From NCBI RefSeq assembly GCF_028368935.1, contig NZ_JAQNDK010000005.1, positions 1,472,811 to 1,536,810 of the forward strand: a DNA stretch of 64,000 nucleotides, given 5' to 3'. Below the pieces are notes generated by a model that was not told the origin of the DNA, did not search any database, and saw nothing but the letters and a program-made list of their open reading frames with translations. The stretch is from Sorangium aterium. GTDB taxonomy: Bacteria > Myxococcota_A > Polyangia > Polyangiales > Polyangiaceae. Positions 23,355 to 33,382 of this stretch are shown in pieces (within the stretch, counting starts at the first letter, position 1; every line of letters starts with the position of its first letter). The position numbers and the translations under genes were made by a program.

Positions 23355-23930
23355 TCACCTGGGATCGGTCGCCAGGAGCGCGAAGACGGAGTGGTCGAGC
23401 CAGCGGCCGTCGCACCACTCGGCCTGCCGGGCGATGCCCTCGAAGCGGAAGCCGAGCCGGCCGATGACAGCGAGGGACGGATGGTTGTCCGTCGCGGCCG
23501 CAACCCGAACGCGGTGCGCGCCCATGTGGCCGAACGCAAACCCGAGCGCGGCCCTCGCGGCCTCGGTCATGAGCCCGCGCCCGGTCGCCTCCTTGCGGAG
23601 CCAGTAGCCGAGCTCGCAGGAGCGGTGCAGGTGGACGCACGCCTCGAGCCCGACCACCCCGGCGAGCGAGCGGTGCGCGCGCTCGCGGATCACGAAGCGC
23701 AGCGCCCTGCCGTGATCCCAGTCGGCGGCGCACGCCTCGGCGAAACGCACGCTCGCGGCCGGATCCGTGTGGAACTGCACCCAGGGCAACCAGCGCTGGA
23801 GGTAGGTGCGCGAGCCGTTGACGGCGAGCCAGAGCTCGGGCCCGTCGGACGGGTCGATCGGCACGAGGATCAGCCGCTCTGTCTCGATGGGACGGGCGCG
23901 GACCTCGCTTCGAGGTGGGAGGATGAGCAT
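23355..23930 (-). CDS. GNAT N-acetyltransferase, RimJ/RimL type
   Basis: 191 aa from the ATG at 23930, which sits 4 nt after the stop of the Ser/Thr kinase gene and gives the family's usual N-terminus (RPIETERLILVPI). The fold signs are the RimJ-like ELGYWLRKEATGRGLMTEAARAAL region with the acetyl-CoA P-loop motif (RKEATGRGLMTEA), the NHPSLAVIGRLGFRFEG motif near the C-terminus, and a W/D-rich end. Likely acetylates an N-terminal or side-chain amine; the substrate is unknown. It is probably co-transcribed with the upstream kinase. Confidence 0.9.
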   Translation of the reverse strand: MLILPPRSEVRARPIETERLILVPIDPSDGPELWLAVNGSRTYLQRWLPWVQFHTDPAASVRFAEACAADWDHGRALRFVIRERAHRSLAGVVGLEACVHLHRSCELGYWLRKEATGRGLMTEAARAALGFAFGHMGAHRVRVAAATDNHPSLAVIGRLGFRFEGIARQAEWCDGRWLDHSVFALLATDPR

Positions 23931-23934
23931 GGGG

Positions 23935-26652
23935 TCACCGGCACTGGATGCGGGCGGCGTAGGGCTCGAGATGACCCGCCTCGTAGTCAAGCCAGGCGAC
24001 ATACCACTCTCCGGGCTTCGCGCCGGGGCTGATCGAAGGCGCCGGCTGATCCCCGCTGACGCGGGCGAATTTCGTGGGCGCGCCGACGCCGTCGCGGTTG
24101 ATCGACGCGGTGAGCAGGCGGCCCCCCTCCAACCAGACGAGCTGCGCCTGCCCGCTCGGCGCGATCGCGATCGACGGGCGCGCGCCCGACTTCGAGAACC
24201 GCTTGCGCCAGATTGGCTGGCCCTTGGCCGGATCGATGTAGGCGGCCGACGCGCCCCCGAGCGGGGCCTCGCCGTGCCAGACGACGAAGCAGCCGCTCGC
24301 GCCGCAGGCGAGCGAGGGGCTGTCGCTCCGGACCCGATCGCTGTTCACGAGCGACAGGTCGCCGAGCGCGCGGTCGGCGCGCTTGCCGGGGCTGGCCGGC
24401 GGGAGGCCCTTGCTGGCGTTCGCGAGCGGGAGGCGCATGTACTGGATGACCCGCGTCGGCTCGCGATCGAAGCGGAAGGCGAGGTGCATCACGTCGCTCG
24501 TCACCGCCACCGAGGGGAAGCGGACGCGCGGCTTCGAGGGGCCCGTCGGGGTGACGTCCGTCAGCCGGATGATGTCGCCCGCCGGATCGAGGTTCGGCGA
24601 GAGGCGGCGCATGAAGAGGTCCTCGGAGGCGTTGTCGCCGTCGTCCGACCACGCGATCAGGAACCCCTCGGCGGCGCGCGCGAGCGAGGGCCACGAGTTC
24701 CCTCCGCGAGGGAAGGGCGCGACCATCACGGCGGGGCCGTCGATCCGCCCGTTGGCGTCGAGCCAGCGCACGTGCACGCCGGCCTCCGGTCCCTTGCCGT
24801 CCCAGTACGTGAGCACCAGCCGATCGCCTGCGGAGGTCAGCTCGGGGCGCCCGATGGCGCGGCCCTCGGGCGTCACGTCGAGCGCCGGCGACGACGGCCG
24901 CATCGCGCCGTCCAGCGTCGTCGTGTAGGCGTGCTCGGTGCCCTCGTGCGAGTCCGTCCAGGTGACCACCGCGCCGCGCGGGCCGAGCGCGATCGAAGGC
25001 CGGCTGGCTCCGACGGCGCGGCCGCCCTCGCGCACCAGATCGTGCGTGCGCGGCCTCGCGAGGCCGGTGAGCGCGCATGGCGCCTTGCCGCTCGCGTCCT
25101 TCAGGGCGATCTGCACGTTCTCGCTCAGCGTCCGCGGCACAGGGTGGTTGCCCTTGTCCTGTGCGTCCTTCAGCAGCCTGAGCGCCGCCTTGAGATCGCC
25201 GGCGGCGACCGCCTCCTGCGCCTGCGCGACGAGCGGCGGCCACGCCAGGCCGGGCGGCTCGGCGTGGGCGTCGGCGCGCGCCGGCACGTTGGCCCCGGCG
25301 GAGGCCGAGGGGGCGCTGGTGGCCGACGGCGCCGCGGTGGTCGACGAGACGGGCGGCAGGGCCGTCGGCTTGAGGAACTGGCGGTAACCCGCGTAGGCGC
25401 CGCCCGCGACGAGCGCGAGCACGCCGAACACGACGAGCGCGCGCCCGGCGCCGCCTCGCTTCGGCGGCGACGCGTGCGCCAGCGGATCGGGGACCGAGGT
25501 CTCGCCCGAGCCCCCGGAGAAGGTGATCTGCTGCCCCGCGCCCTGGCTCACGCGCCCGGCGATCGCGGCGCCGGGCGCGCCCGAGCTGTCCAGCCCGGCG
25601 AACGGATCTCCCCCGCGCTCCGCCGGACCCGACGGGACGGTCCGCCGCGATTCGTTGGGGGTCACACGGACGACCCCCGGCGGGTCGAACGACAGGTCGG
25701 CCGGCGCCTCGCCGCCCGGCATGACGAGCCCCGCCTGCGACGGCTCCGCGCCGCGCGGCGGCTGCGCGACGCCGAGCGCGACCGACAGCTCGTCGGCGAA
25801 CTCCTTCGCGGTCTGGAACCGGCGATCGATCGAGCGGTCGAGCGCCTTCTCGAACCACGTGGTGAAGCTTGCCGGGAGGTCGGGGCGGAGCGCCGCGGGC
25901 TGCGGCAGGGGCGCGTTGGCGATCTGCGCGAACGTCATCGCGACGCCCTGCTCGGTCTGCCAGACGGTGCGGCCTGTGAGGCACTCGTAGGTGATGCAGC
26001 CGAGCGCCCAGAGATCCGCGCGGTGGTCGACCGCTCCCTGGCCGCGCACCTGCTCCGGGCTCATGTAAGCCGGTGTTCCGAAGACCGCGCCCTCGCGGGT
26101 GAGGCGCGCCTGCGCGTCGCCTCCGTCGACCGGCGCGTAGAACTTCGCGAGGCCGAAATCGAGGATCTTCGCGCAGAGCCGGCCCTCCTCATCCTTCGTG
26201 AGGAAGATGTTCTCCGGCTTGAGGTCGCGGTGGACGATGGAGGCGGCGTGCGCCTTGGTGAGGCCTCGACACACCTGGGAGACCACCGTTACGGTGGTCT
26301 CGGGGTCGAGGTACCTGATGACGGTCATCCGCTCGTACAGCGACTCGCCTTCGAGCAGCTCGAGCACCAGGAAGGGCCGCCCGTCCTCGAGCTTGCCGGA
26401 GTCGTAGACGTCGCAGATGAAGGGGCTGCGGATCGACGCGGCGGCCCGGGCCTCTCGGAGGAAGCGCTCGACCACGACGGCTGAGGTCGTCAGCTCCTGG
26501 GCGAGCACCTTGATCGCCACGCGTTTGCCGATGTCGATGTGCTCGGCCTCGTACACGGCAGCCATGCCGCCGCGCCCGATCTCGCGTGTGATGCGGTATT
26601 TTCCGGCGAGGACCGTGCCTACCGGGATCTTCGCTTTGTTCGGCAAAGCCAT
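23935..26652 (-). CDS. Receptor-type Ser/Thr protein kinase with extracytoplasmic propeller-like domain
   Basis: 905 aa. The kinase domain occupies about 18-295 with Gly loop GRGGMAAVY, Lys48 (VAIKVL), HRDLKPEN (141-148), DFG (165-167) and GTPAYMSPE, so it should be active. A Pro/Gly-rich juxtamembrane region leads to one membrane helix at about 403-425. The outer 480 residues contain repeated W/D blades such as VVTWTDSHEG, LVLTYWDGKG, FLIAWSDDG and YVAWLDYEAG, which read as a beta-propeller-like sensor. It belongs to the PknB-like class common in myxobacteria. A GNAT enzyme follows 4 nt downstream. Confidence 0.92.
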   Translation of the reverse strand: MALPNKAKIPVGTVLAGKYRITREIGRGGMAAVYEAEHIDIGKRVAIKVLAQELTTSAVVVERFLREARAAASIRSPFICDVYDSGKLEDGRPFLVLELLEGESLYERMTVIRYLDPETTVTVVSQVCRGLTKAHAASIVHRDLKPENIFLTKDEEGRLCAKILDFGLAKFYAPVDGGDAQARLTREGAVFGTPAYMSPEQVRGQGAVDHRADLWALGCITYECLTGRTVWQTEQGVAMTFAQIANAPLPQPAALRPDLPASFTTWFEKALDRSIDRRFQTAKEFADELSVALGVAQPPRGAEPSQAGLVMPGGEAPADLSFDPPGVVRVTPNESRRTVPSGPAERGGDPFAGLDSSGAPGAAIAGRVSQGAGQQITFSGGSGETSVPDPLAHASPPKRGGAGRALVVFGVLALVAGGAYAGYRQFLKPTALPPVSSTTAAPSATSAPSASAGANVPARADAHAEPPGLAWPPLVAQAQEAVAAGDLKAALRLLKDAQDKGNHPVPRTLSENVQIALKDASGKAPCALTGLARPRTHDLVREGGRAVGASRPSIALGPRGAVVTWTDSHEGTEHAYTTTLDGAMRPSSPALDVTPEGRAIGRPELTSAGDRLVLTYWDGKGPEAGVHVRWLDANGRIDGPAVMVAPFPRGGNSWPSLARAAEGFLIAWSDDGDNASEDLFMRRLSPNLDPAGDIIRLTDVTPTGPSKPRVRFPSVAVTSDVMHLAFRFDREPTRVIQYMRLPLANASKGLPPASPGKRADRALGDLSLVNSDRVRSDSPSLACGASGCFVVWHGEAPLGGASAAYIDPAKGQPIWRKRFSKSGARPSIAIAPSGQAQLVWLEGGRLLTASINRDGVGAPTKFARVSGDQPAPSISPGAKPGEWYVAWLDYEAGHLEPYAARIQCR

Positions 26653-27664
<1,012 letters not shown>

Positions 27665-27713
27665 GAGGCGCGCCGCCGGCAGAGCGTCACAGGGCATTCG
27701 CGGCGGGTCACAG

Positions 27714-27741
27714 GCTCGAGGATCGACGATCGACGATCGAG
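27714..27741. repeat. Short tandem repeat between glnB and glnA
   Basis: The 7-nt unit GATCGAC is repeated about three times (from 'aggatcgacgatcgacgatc' on). It lies in the 156-nt leader between glnB and glnA. It contains overlapping CGATCG palindromes. No function can be assigned. Confidence 0.6.
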
Positions 27742-27820
27742 AGGCGAACAGCGAGCACGAGCCCGCGCACCGTCGAGTCACATACAGCGAGAGCAGCGAG
27801 TCAGCGAGGTAGAGAAGATC

Positions 27821-29233
27821 ATGAAGGCGAAAGATGTCGTCGCGTTTGCGAAGGAAAACGACGTAAAATTTGTCGATCTCAAGTTCATCGATCTGCCCGG
27901 CATCTGGCAGCACACGACCATCCCGGCGTCCCGCCTGAACGAGGATCTCTTCGAGGAGGGGATCGGCTTCGACGGCTCGTCGGTGCGCGGATGGCAGCCG
28001 ATCAACGCGAGCGACATGCTGATGACGCCCGACCCGTCGACGGCGAAGCTCGACCCGTTCCATGCCCAGAAGACGCTGAGCATGATCTGTAAGATCAGCG
28101 ATCCGGTGACCGGCCAGCCCTACGGCCGCGACCCGCGCTACATCGCCCAGAAGGCCGAGAACCACCTCCGCGCGAGCGGCATCGCCGACACGTCCTACTT
28201 CGGGCCCGAGGCCGAGTTCTTCATCTTCGACTCGGTCCGCTACGAGAGCTCGCAGCGCGGCGCCTTCTACGAGATCGACAGCGATGAAGCGGTCTGGAAC
28301 ACCGGCAAGGCCGGCCCGAACCTCGGGCACAAGATCCGGTCGAAGGAGGGCTACTTCCCCGTCGCGCCGACCGACACGCTCGGCGATCTGCGCGGGCAGA
28401 TGATGTCCACGCTGATCGAGACCGGCATCCCGGTCGAGGTCGGCCACCACGAGGTGGCGTCGGCCGGCCAGTGCGAGATCGGCATCAAGTTCTCGACGCT
28501 GACGGCGATGGCCGACAACCTCATGTGGTTCAAGTACGTCATCAAGAACGTCGGCCGCAAGAACGGCAAGTCGGTGACGTTCATGCCGAAGCCGCTCTTT
28601 GGCGACAACGGCAGCGGCATGCACTGCCACCAGTCGCTCTGGAAGGAGGGCAAGCCGCTCTTCGCCGGCGACGGCTACGCCGGGATGTCCGACACGGGCC
28701 TCTGGTACATCGGCGGCATCCTGAAGCACGCGAAGGCGCTCGCCGCGCTCACCAACCCGACGACGAACAGCTACCGCCGGCTCGTCCCGGGCTACGAGGC
28801 GCCCGTGAACCTCGCGTACTCGAGCCGCAACCGCTCGGCGTCGATCCGCATCCCGCTGGCCCCCGGCAACAGCCCGAAGGGCCGCCGCATCGAGGTCCGC
28901 TTCCCGGACGCGAGCTGCAATCCGTACCTCGCCTTCGCCGCCATGATGATGGCCGGCCTCGACGGCGTCCAGAACCGGATCGATCCGGGCGACCCGCTCG
29001 ACAAGGACATCTACGCGCTCTCGCCGGAGGAGCTCAAGGAAGTGCCGCACATGCCGGGCTCGCTCGACGAGGCGCTCGGCGCCCTCGAGCGCGACCACGA
29101 GTTCCTGCTCCGCGGCGACGTCTTCACCCGCGATATCCTCAAGACCTGGCTCGACTTCAAGCGCGAGCGCGAGGTCGACGCGGTCCGGCTCCGCCCGGTC
29201 CCGCACGAGTTCTTCCTCTACTACGACGTCTGA
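27821..29233 (+). CDS. glnA: Glutamine synthetase, type I
   Basis: 470 aa, the size of the adenylylatable GSI-beta class. Signs include [10 protein letters not shown] (latch region, 50-59), the metal ligands in [10 protein letters not shown] (128-137) and the [14 protein letters not shown]/glutamate loop (264-274). Also present are the Arg/Glu loop NRSASIRIP and a Tyr at 398 ([11 protein letters not shown]) at the position adenylylated by GlnE. It converts glutamate, ammonia and ATP to glutamine. P-II upstream fits the classical control circuit, in which GlnB tunes GS adenylylation. It ends 403 nt before the next gene. Confidence 0.97.
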   Translation: MKAKDVVAFAKENDVKFVDLKFIDLPGIWQHTTIPASRLNEDLFEEGIGFDGSSVRGWQPINASDMLMTPDPSTAKLDPFHAQKTLSMICKISDPVTGQPYGRDPRYIAQKAENHLRASGIADTSYFGPEAEFFIFDSVRYESSQRGAFYEIDSDEAVWNTGKAGPNLGHKIRSKEGYFPVAPTDTLGDLRGQMMSTLIETGIPVEVGHHEVASAGQCEIGIKFSTLTAMADNLMWFKYVIKNVGRKNGKSVTFMPKPLFGDNGSGMHCHQSLWKEGKPLFAGDGYAGMSDTGLWYIGGILKHAKALAALTNPTTNSYRRLVPGYEAPVNLAYSSRNRSASIRIPLAPGNSPKGRRIEVRFPDASCNPYLAFAAMMMAGLDGVQNRIDPGDPLDKDIYALSPEELKEVPHMPGSLDEALGALERDHEFLLRGDVFTRDILKTWLDFKREREVDAVRLRPVPHEFFLYYDV

Positions 29234-29636
29234 TCACCCCCACCTCCGAGGACAGAGCAGGGGCCGGCGCACAAGAAAATTGCGCTGTGCCCCTCGCTGT
29301 CCAGACTCTTCACCGCTCGCCGTCGTGTTCGGCGCGCCGGTGACGTCGAGTCGAAGGGTCGCGGTATCGCAAAATCCACGGATCTCTGCGCCCGCGGAGG
29401 CGACGAGGTGGGCTATCGCCCCCTCGCACCGCGAACTTTTGCTTCCTGCTGGAGCGCGCCGCACCGCGGTACCGCTCGTCCATGGCTCGGGTTATCCTCC
29501 GGTCCGGCTCCGGTGGGGGCGGCGTCAAGCCAGCTCCTCCTTGGCCGCCGGTCCCGCGGTCCTCCGGTCCGCCGGTTCGTCTGTTTCCTCGGTTCCTTCA
29601 GTTCCCTCAGCTCCCCAGCGACACCTCGGCGCAGCA
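29234..29636. other. 403-nt intergenic region, pyrimidine-rich near its end
   Basis: No gene is supported. From about 29480 to 29625 the + strand is strongly C/T-rich, with imperfect repeats of CTCGGTTCC/TCCGGTCCG type running up to the kinase start. No clear terminator follows glnA. The reading frame open on the + strand through this stretch lacks protein-like composition and belongs to the upstream extension of the kinase frame. Confidence 0.4.
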
Positions 29637-30719
29637 GTGAACCCCGGCGATCTCATCCAGTCTCGCTACCGGCTCGTGAAGCTCCTGGGCCAAGGCGCCA
29701 GCGGGTCGGTGTGGGCCGCGAAGAACGTGCTCATCGACCGCGACGTGGCGCTCAAGGTGATGAGCCCCGAGGTGGCCGGGGATGCCGTCGCGCTCCAGCG
29801 CTTCTTCAACGAGGCGAAGGCGAGCGGACGCCTGCGGAGCCCGAGCATCGTCGAGATCCTCGACCTCGGTCAGGCCGAGGACGGCTCTCCGTTCCTCGTG
29901 TTCGAGCTACTCGTCGGCGAGGGGCTCGACGAGTGGCTGCGGCGCGAGAGCACGATCGCTCCGGAGGTGCTGGTCGAGCTCTTCCTCGGCCTCGCGCGGG
30001 CGCTCGACATGGCCCATCAGCAAGGGATCATCCACCGCGATCTGAAGCCCGCGAACATCTATGTGCACCGCAACCACCTGGGCGAGCTCGTGGGGAAGAT
30101 CCTTGACTTCGGGATCAGCAAGGTGCTGGAGAAGGAGCACAACTTCTCGCTGACCCGCACGGGTTGCGTCGTCGGCTCGCCGGCCTACATGTCGCCCGAG
30201 CAGGCCGCGGGGCGCGAGGACGTGGACGCCCGCGCCGACATCTGGTCGCTGGGCGTCGTCATGTACGAGGCGTTGACCGGGACGACCCCGCATCAGGCGC
30301 CGAACTACAACGCGCTGATGGTCCGGATCCTGAGCAAGGATTGCGATCCGATCGCCGCGCGCAGGCCAGGGCTCCCGCCGCGCCTCTGCCAGCTCGTCGA
30401 AACGTGCCTCCGCCGCGAGCGCGACGAACGGATCGCCTCGGCGGGCGCGCTCGCGAAGGAGCTCGAGGCCGTCCTCCGCGAGCTGCGCGCCGAGCGCTTC
30501 CGAGGACAGAAGGGTCGGCGCGCCTCGGACATCGGCCTCGGCGGCGACGTCGGCCTCGCGCCGGAGAGCGCCTCGCGCGGCGGCGGCTCCGCCGGGACGC
30601 TGGGACGGCTCGTGCAGCACGGCAGGCGCCTGCCGCGGACCATGCTCGTCGCGGCGGGCATCGGGGTGGTGCTCTGGGCGATGGCGCTCGTGCTCATCGG
30701 CAGGTACTGGATCCGCTGA
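29637..30719 (+). CDS. Ser/Thr protein kinase with C-terminal membrane anchor
   Basis: 360 aa from the GTG at 29637, chosen because the kinase N-lobe begins immediately (NPGDLIQSRYRLVKLLGQG). The frame stays open 119 codons upstream without conserved features. Catalytic motifs: Gly loop GQGASGSVW, Lys40 (VALKVM), HRDLKPAN (133-140), DFG (157-159), GSPAYMSPEQ. A single membrane helix near 335-356 is followed by only four residues (RYWIR end), so it is a tail-anchored cytoplasmic kinase without an external sensor. Its substrate is unknown. Confidence 0.88.
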   Translation: MNPGDLIQSRYRLVKLLGQGASGSVWAAKNVLIDRDVALKVMSPEVAGDAVALQRFFNEAKASGRLRSPSIVEILDLGQAEDGSPFLVFELLVGEGLDEWLRRESTIAPEVLVELFLGLARALDMAHQQGIIHRDLKPANIYVHRNHLGELVGKILDFGISKVLEKEHNFSLTRTGCVVGSPAYMSPEQAAGREDVDARADIWSLGVVMYEALTGTTPHQAPNYNALMVRILSKDCDPIAARRPGLPPRLCQLVETCLRRERDERIASAGALAKELEAVLRELRAERFRGQKGRRASDIGLGGDVGLAPESASRGGGSAGTLGRLVQHGRRLPRTMLVAAGIGVVLWAMALVLIGRYWIR

Positions 30720-30877
30720 GCGCCGCGGCGCCGCAGGGCGAGCGAGCGCGGCCCGCTCGTCCACAACATGCGCGTCAGGTTGCTCCTTGCGGCGGTGCGC
30801 GTCGGGGCCCCATGTTGCCCCCACTTCGAGCCGTCCCCTGAGCTCGAAGCGAGCATTGATGGAAAGGATGCAAGTCG

Positions 30878-31225
30878 ATGGACGACCACCAGACACATGA
30901 AGCGCACGCCCATGTTCATGGGCAGGGATGTGGACATCAGGCGTTGCGTCACGAGGACCACGTCGATTACCTGCACGACGGACACCTGCATCATCCACAC
31001 GGCGATCACTTCGATGAGCACGTGCTCTCGGTCGGCAAGGAGAACCCTGACGCGTGCACGCCGAGCCATGCATGCGCCGACCACGAGAAGGCGCACACGC
31101 ACGGGGCAGGCTGCGGCCATCAGGCCGTGCCCCACGGCGATCATTTCGATTACCTCGTCGGCGCGCACCTGCACCATCCGCACGGCGATCACTGCGATCA
31201 CCACGGCTCGGTCCAGCTAGGGTGA
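30878..31225 (+). CDS. His-rich duplicated metal-binding protein
   Basis: 115 aa. Two tandem copies of a module of about 45 residues: HGQGCGHQALRHEDHVDYLHD then HLHHPHGDH, and again HGAGCGHQAVPHGDHFDYLVG with HLHHPHGDH. Around a quarter of residues are His, with Cys in GCGH and CTPSHACADH. No signal peptide is visible. AAGGA lies 11 nt before the ATG. It faces, convergently, a ZIP/DUF318 permease with its own His/Cys tail, followed by a Fur-family regulator, so a role in binding or delivering Zn or a similar metal is likely. I recall similar small proteins near Zur and metal-efflux genes, but no biochemical role is known to me. Confidence 0.85.
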   Translation: MDDHQTHEAHAHVHGQGCGHQALRHEDHVDYLHDGHLHHPHGDHFDEHVLSVGKENPDACTPSHACADHEKAHTHGAGCGHQAVPHGDHFDYLVGAHLHHPHGDHCDHHGSVQLG

Positions 31226-31239
31226 TCGACGCGCCGCCC

Positions 31240-31259
31240 CGCGCCGGAGCTCAGGCGCG
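31240..31259. terminator. Weak hairpin in the convergent gap
   Basis: A 6-bp GC stem (CGCGCC/GGCGCG) with an 8-nt loop begins 14 nt after the stop of the His-rich gene. No T-tract follows, so termination by it alone is doubtful. Confidence 0.3.
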
Positions 31260-31362
31260 CTAGGTGGAGGCCGCGGGACGACACGCGAAGGAGACCGGCG
31301 AGCAGCGCAGGAGGGAGACCGGCGAGGGGATCTCCTGGAACGACGTTCCGGGGAGCCCGGCG

Positions 31363-33219
31363 TCAGGCGGGCGGCGCGCCATGGTCGTCCGGTGCGCCGC
31401 TCGCGCTGCAGCGATGCGCGTGTGCGCAGGGCGCATGCGGCTCGTCTGACCCGGGCGCACCGGTATCGCCGGCGCCACGCATGCCGCCGAACCATGCGCG
31501 AGGGCCGAGCCTCATGAAGCTCGAGAGCAGGAGCGCGCCGAGCGCGGCCGCGCAGACCCACGCGATGGTGGAGTGCTCCTGGGGCGCGAGATCGTGGAGG
31601 TCCGGGACCGCCGAGAGGGGGACGAAGGCGTTCGCGACGAGGCCGAGCGCGACGGCGAAGGCGACGCTGAAGAGCGCGGAGACAGCGGCGGCGCGCGCTC
31701 CGAACGCCCGATGCAGCGCGCCGAGCGCCGCGATGTGGGTCGCGGGCCCCGCCACGAGGAACGCGAGCGCCGCGCCGACAGGGAGCCCCTTGTGGATCAT
31801 CGCCGCGGCGAGCGGCGCCGCGCCTTGCGCGCACACGTGAGCGGGCACTGCGAGGAGCGCGCTCACGAGGACGTCGGCCGGCGCGTCGAGCACGCGCGCT
31901 GCGGCCGGCGCGATGGACGCCTCGAGGACGGCGGCGAGCGCCAGGCCCACGACGTACCAGGCGGCCACGTGATCGAGCGCTGGACCTACGGCTTCGGCGA
32001 CGGCGGCGCGGAGCCGCGCGCCCGGCGATGCCACGGCCCCTGCCATGGCGGGCGGCGCGCCGCAGGGAGGCGCAGCGCTCGATCCTGGCGCCCCGGCCAC
32101 CCTGGCGACGAGGAGCGCGACCAGCACGGCGAGGAGCGCGCCGCCCGCGACGCGCGCCGCGGTGAACGGCAGGCCGAGCACCCGCAGCGAGAGCAGCGCG
32201 CCGGCGGGATCGAGCGCCGGGGCGCAGAGGACGACGGCGACGACCGCGGCGACCGGCGCGCTCGCGCGCGGGAGCCGCTGCAGGCGCGGCGCAACGCCAC
32301 AGGCGCAGAGGGGCAGCGGCAGCCCAGACGCCAGGCTGCGGGCGGCCCGGGGCAGCGCCGCACCGCCGCGCAGCCAGCCGGTCGAGCGACGCAGGACGCT
32401 CGGAGAGAACGCGCGCAGGAGCCCCACCATGGCGAGCCCGGCGAGCATGGCGGGCGCCGTCTCGACGAACAGCGGGCCGAGCGACTCCGCGATCGACAGC
32501 TCGGACGCGTGCGCGCTCGTGAAGGAGCTCTCCGGGCTGGGGAGCGCGAGCGCGACGCAGAGCCCCGAGGTGAAGGCGATCGCGCTCGTGGTCCGCGCGC
32601 GCGCGCTCCGAGGTGGCGCCTCGTGCGTGTGGACCACGAGCCGCAGGAGGACACCGAGGCCGAACGCGATGAACACCTCGAACGACTCGTGAGGGAGGCT
32701 CTCCACGGCGCGCTGGCCTAGGAGGGCGCCGAGCACCGTGAGCAGCCCGAGGAGCCCGAGGCGCGCGGCGAGCTGCCGCCACCCCCAGGCGGGCAGAAAG
32801 CGCGCCGCGAGCGACAGCCCCTCGGGCAGCCGGTGCACGAGGACGGCGCTCGCGAAGAGCACCCCGTCCGCGCCGCTGTCGGCCGCGGCCACGGCGAGCG
32901 CGAGCCCGGCGCCGTCGAGCAACCCGTGCACGGCGAGCGCCGAGAACGCGATCTCGCGCCCCAGCACCTCGCCGGTGTCACGCCTCCTGTGCTCCGTGAG
33001 CCCGAGCGCCGCGTACCCGAGCGCCGCCCAGAGGACCGCCTGCGCCCCGATCTCCTCGACCACGTGCGGCAGGTGGCGCGTGAGCACGAGCGCGGGCACG
33101 AGGCCGAGCGTCAGCCCGTCGAGCGCCGACGTCGGCAGCGCCTGGCGCCGGCCGAGCGCCACGAGGAGCGGCCCCGCGGCGAGGCCGGCGATCGACAGGG
33201 CGACGGCGAGCGCGAGCAT
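31363..33219 (-). CDS. Fused ZIP-like / DUF318 (ArsP, SO_0444-type) metal permease
   Basis: 618 aa, membrane protein. The N-terminal 205 residues look like a ZIP transporter: HGLLDG (98-103) and HRLPEG (129-134), the latter being the HxxPEG metal-site motif of ZIP helix 5, plus a His segment VVHTHE. From about 250 on the protein is a DUF318/ArsP_1-type permease: PLPLCACGVAP (301-311) in the first repeat and PAHVCAQGAAPLAAAMIHKGLPVGAALAF plus GPATH in the second. The C-terminal tail (about 585-618) is rich in His and Cys (HAPCAHAHRC). The DUF318 half suggests efflux of Zn, Cu or a metalloid; the ZIP half usually means uptake, so direction is uncertain. Confidence 0.85.
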   Translation of the reverse strand: MLALAVALSIAGLAAGPLLVALGRRQALPTSALDGLTLGLVPALVLTRHLPHVVEEIGAQAVLWAALGYAALGLTEHRRRDTGEVLGREIAFSALAVHGLLDGAGLALAVAAADSGADGVLFASAVLVHRLPEGLSLAARFLPAWGWRQLAARLGLLGLLTVLGALLGQRAVESLPHESFEVFIAFGLGVLLRLVVHTHEAPPRSARARTTSAIAFTSGLCVALALPSPESSFTSAHASELSIAESLGPLFVETAPAMLAGLAMVGLLRAFSPSVLRRSTGWLRGGAALPRAARSLASGLPLPLCACGVAPRLQRLPRASAPVAAVVAVVLCAPALDPAGALLSLRVLGLPFTAARVAGGALLAVLVALLVARVAGAPGSSAAPPCGAPPAMAGAVASPGARLRAAVAEAVGPALDHVAAWYVVGLALAAVLEASIAPAAARVLDAPADVLVSALLAVPAHVCAQGAAPLAAAMIHKGLPVGAALAFLVAGPATHIAALGALHRAFGARAAAVSALFSVAFAVALGLVANAFVPLSAVPDLHDLAPQEHSTIAWVCAAALGALLLSSFMRLGPRAWFGGMRGAGDTGAPGSDEPHAPCAHAHRCSASGAPDDHGAPPA

Positions 33220-33252
33220 GGGCGCGGTGGGCTATGCCCGAGCCACGTGGCC

Positions 33253-33282
33253 TAATCAATATCAAATTGGTGTTGCAACCAA
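33253..33282. promoter_or_regulatory. AT-rich candidate operator/promoter of the metal permease
   Basis: This 30-bp stretch 34-63 nt upstream of the permease start is strikingly AT-rich for the region. It contains a perfect 8-bp palindrome GTTGCAAC (33272-33279) nested in TTGGT-N6-ACCAA arms, and on the minus strand GATATTGATTA, a partial match to Fur-box hexamers. The next gene upstream encodes a Fur-family regulator, the natural candidate to bind here. This is inference from position and symmetry. Confidence 0.4.
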
Positions 33283-33382
33283 GATGCGGACAGCCGTCTG
33301 CGGCCGCTGAGCGCCGCGTCATTCACGCGGCCCGGGGCCGCCGGTGGCCGGGGGCACCGATGCCCGGGGGTTGCTCCGCCGC

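Noticed and set aside
29280..29636. N-terminal extension of the Ser/Thr kinase
   Set aside because: In frame but low-complexity and derived from a pyrimidine-rich leader; the kinase domain begins at the GTG at 29637.
30764..30817. CAACATG / CATGTTG inverted repeat upstream of the His-rich gene
   Set aside because: Arms are 7 bp but about 40 nt apart, too far for a simple operator, and they do not resemble the AT-rich site near the permease.
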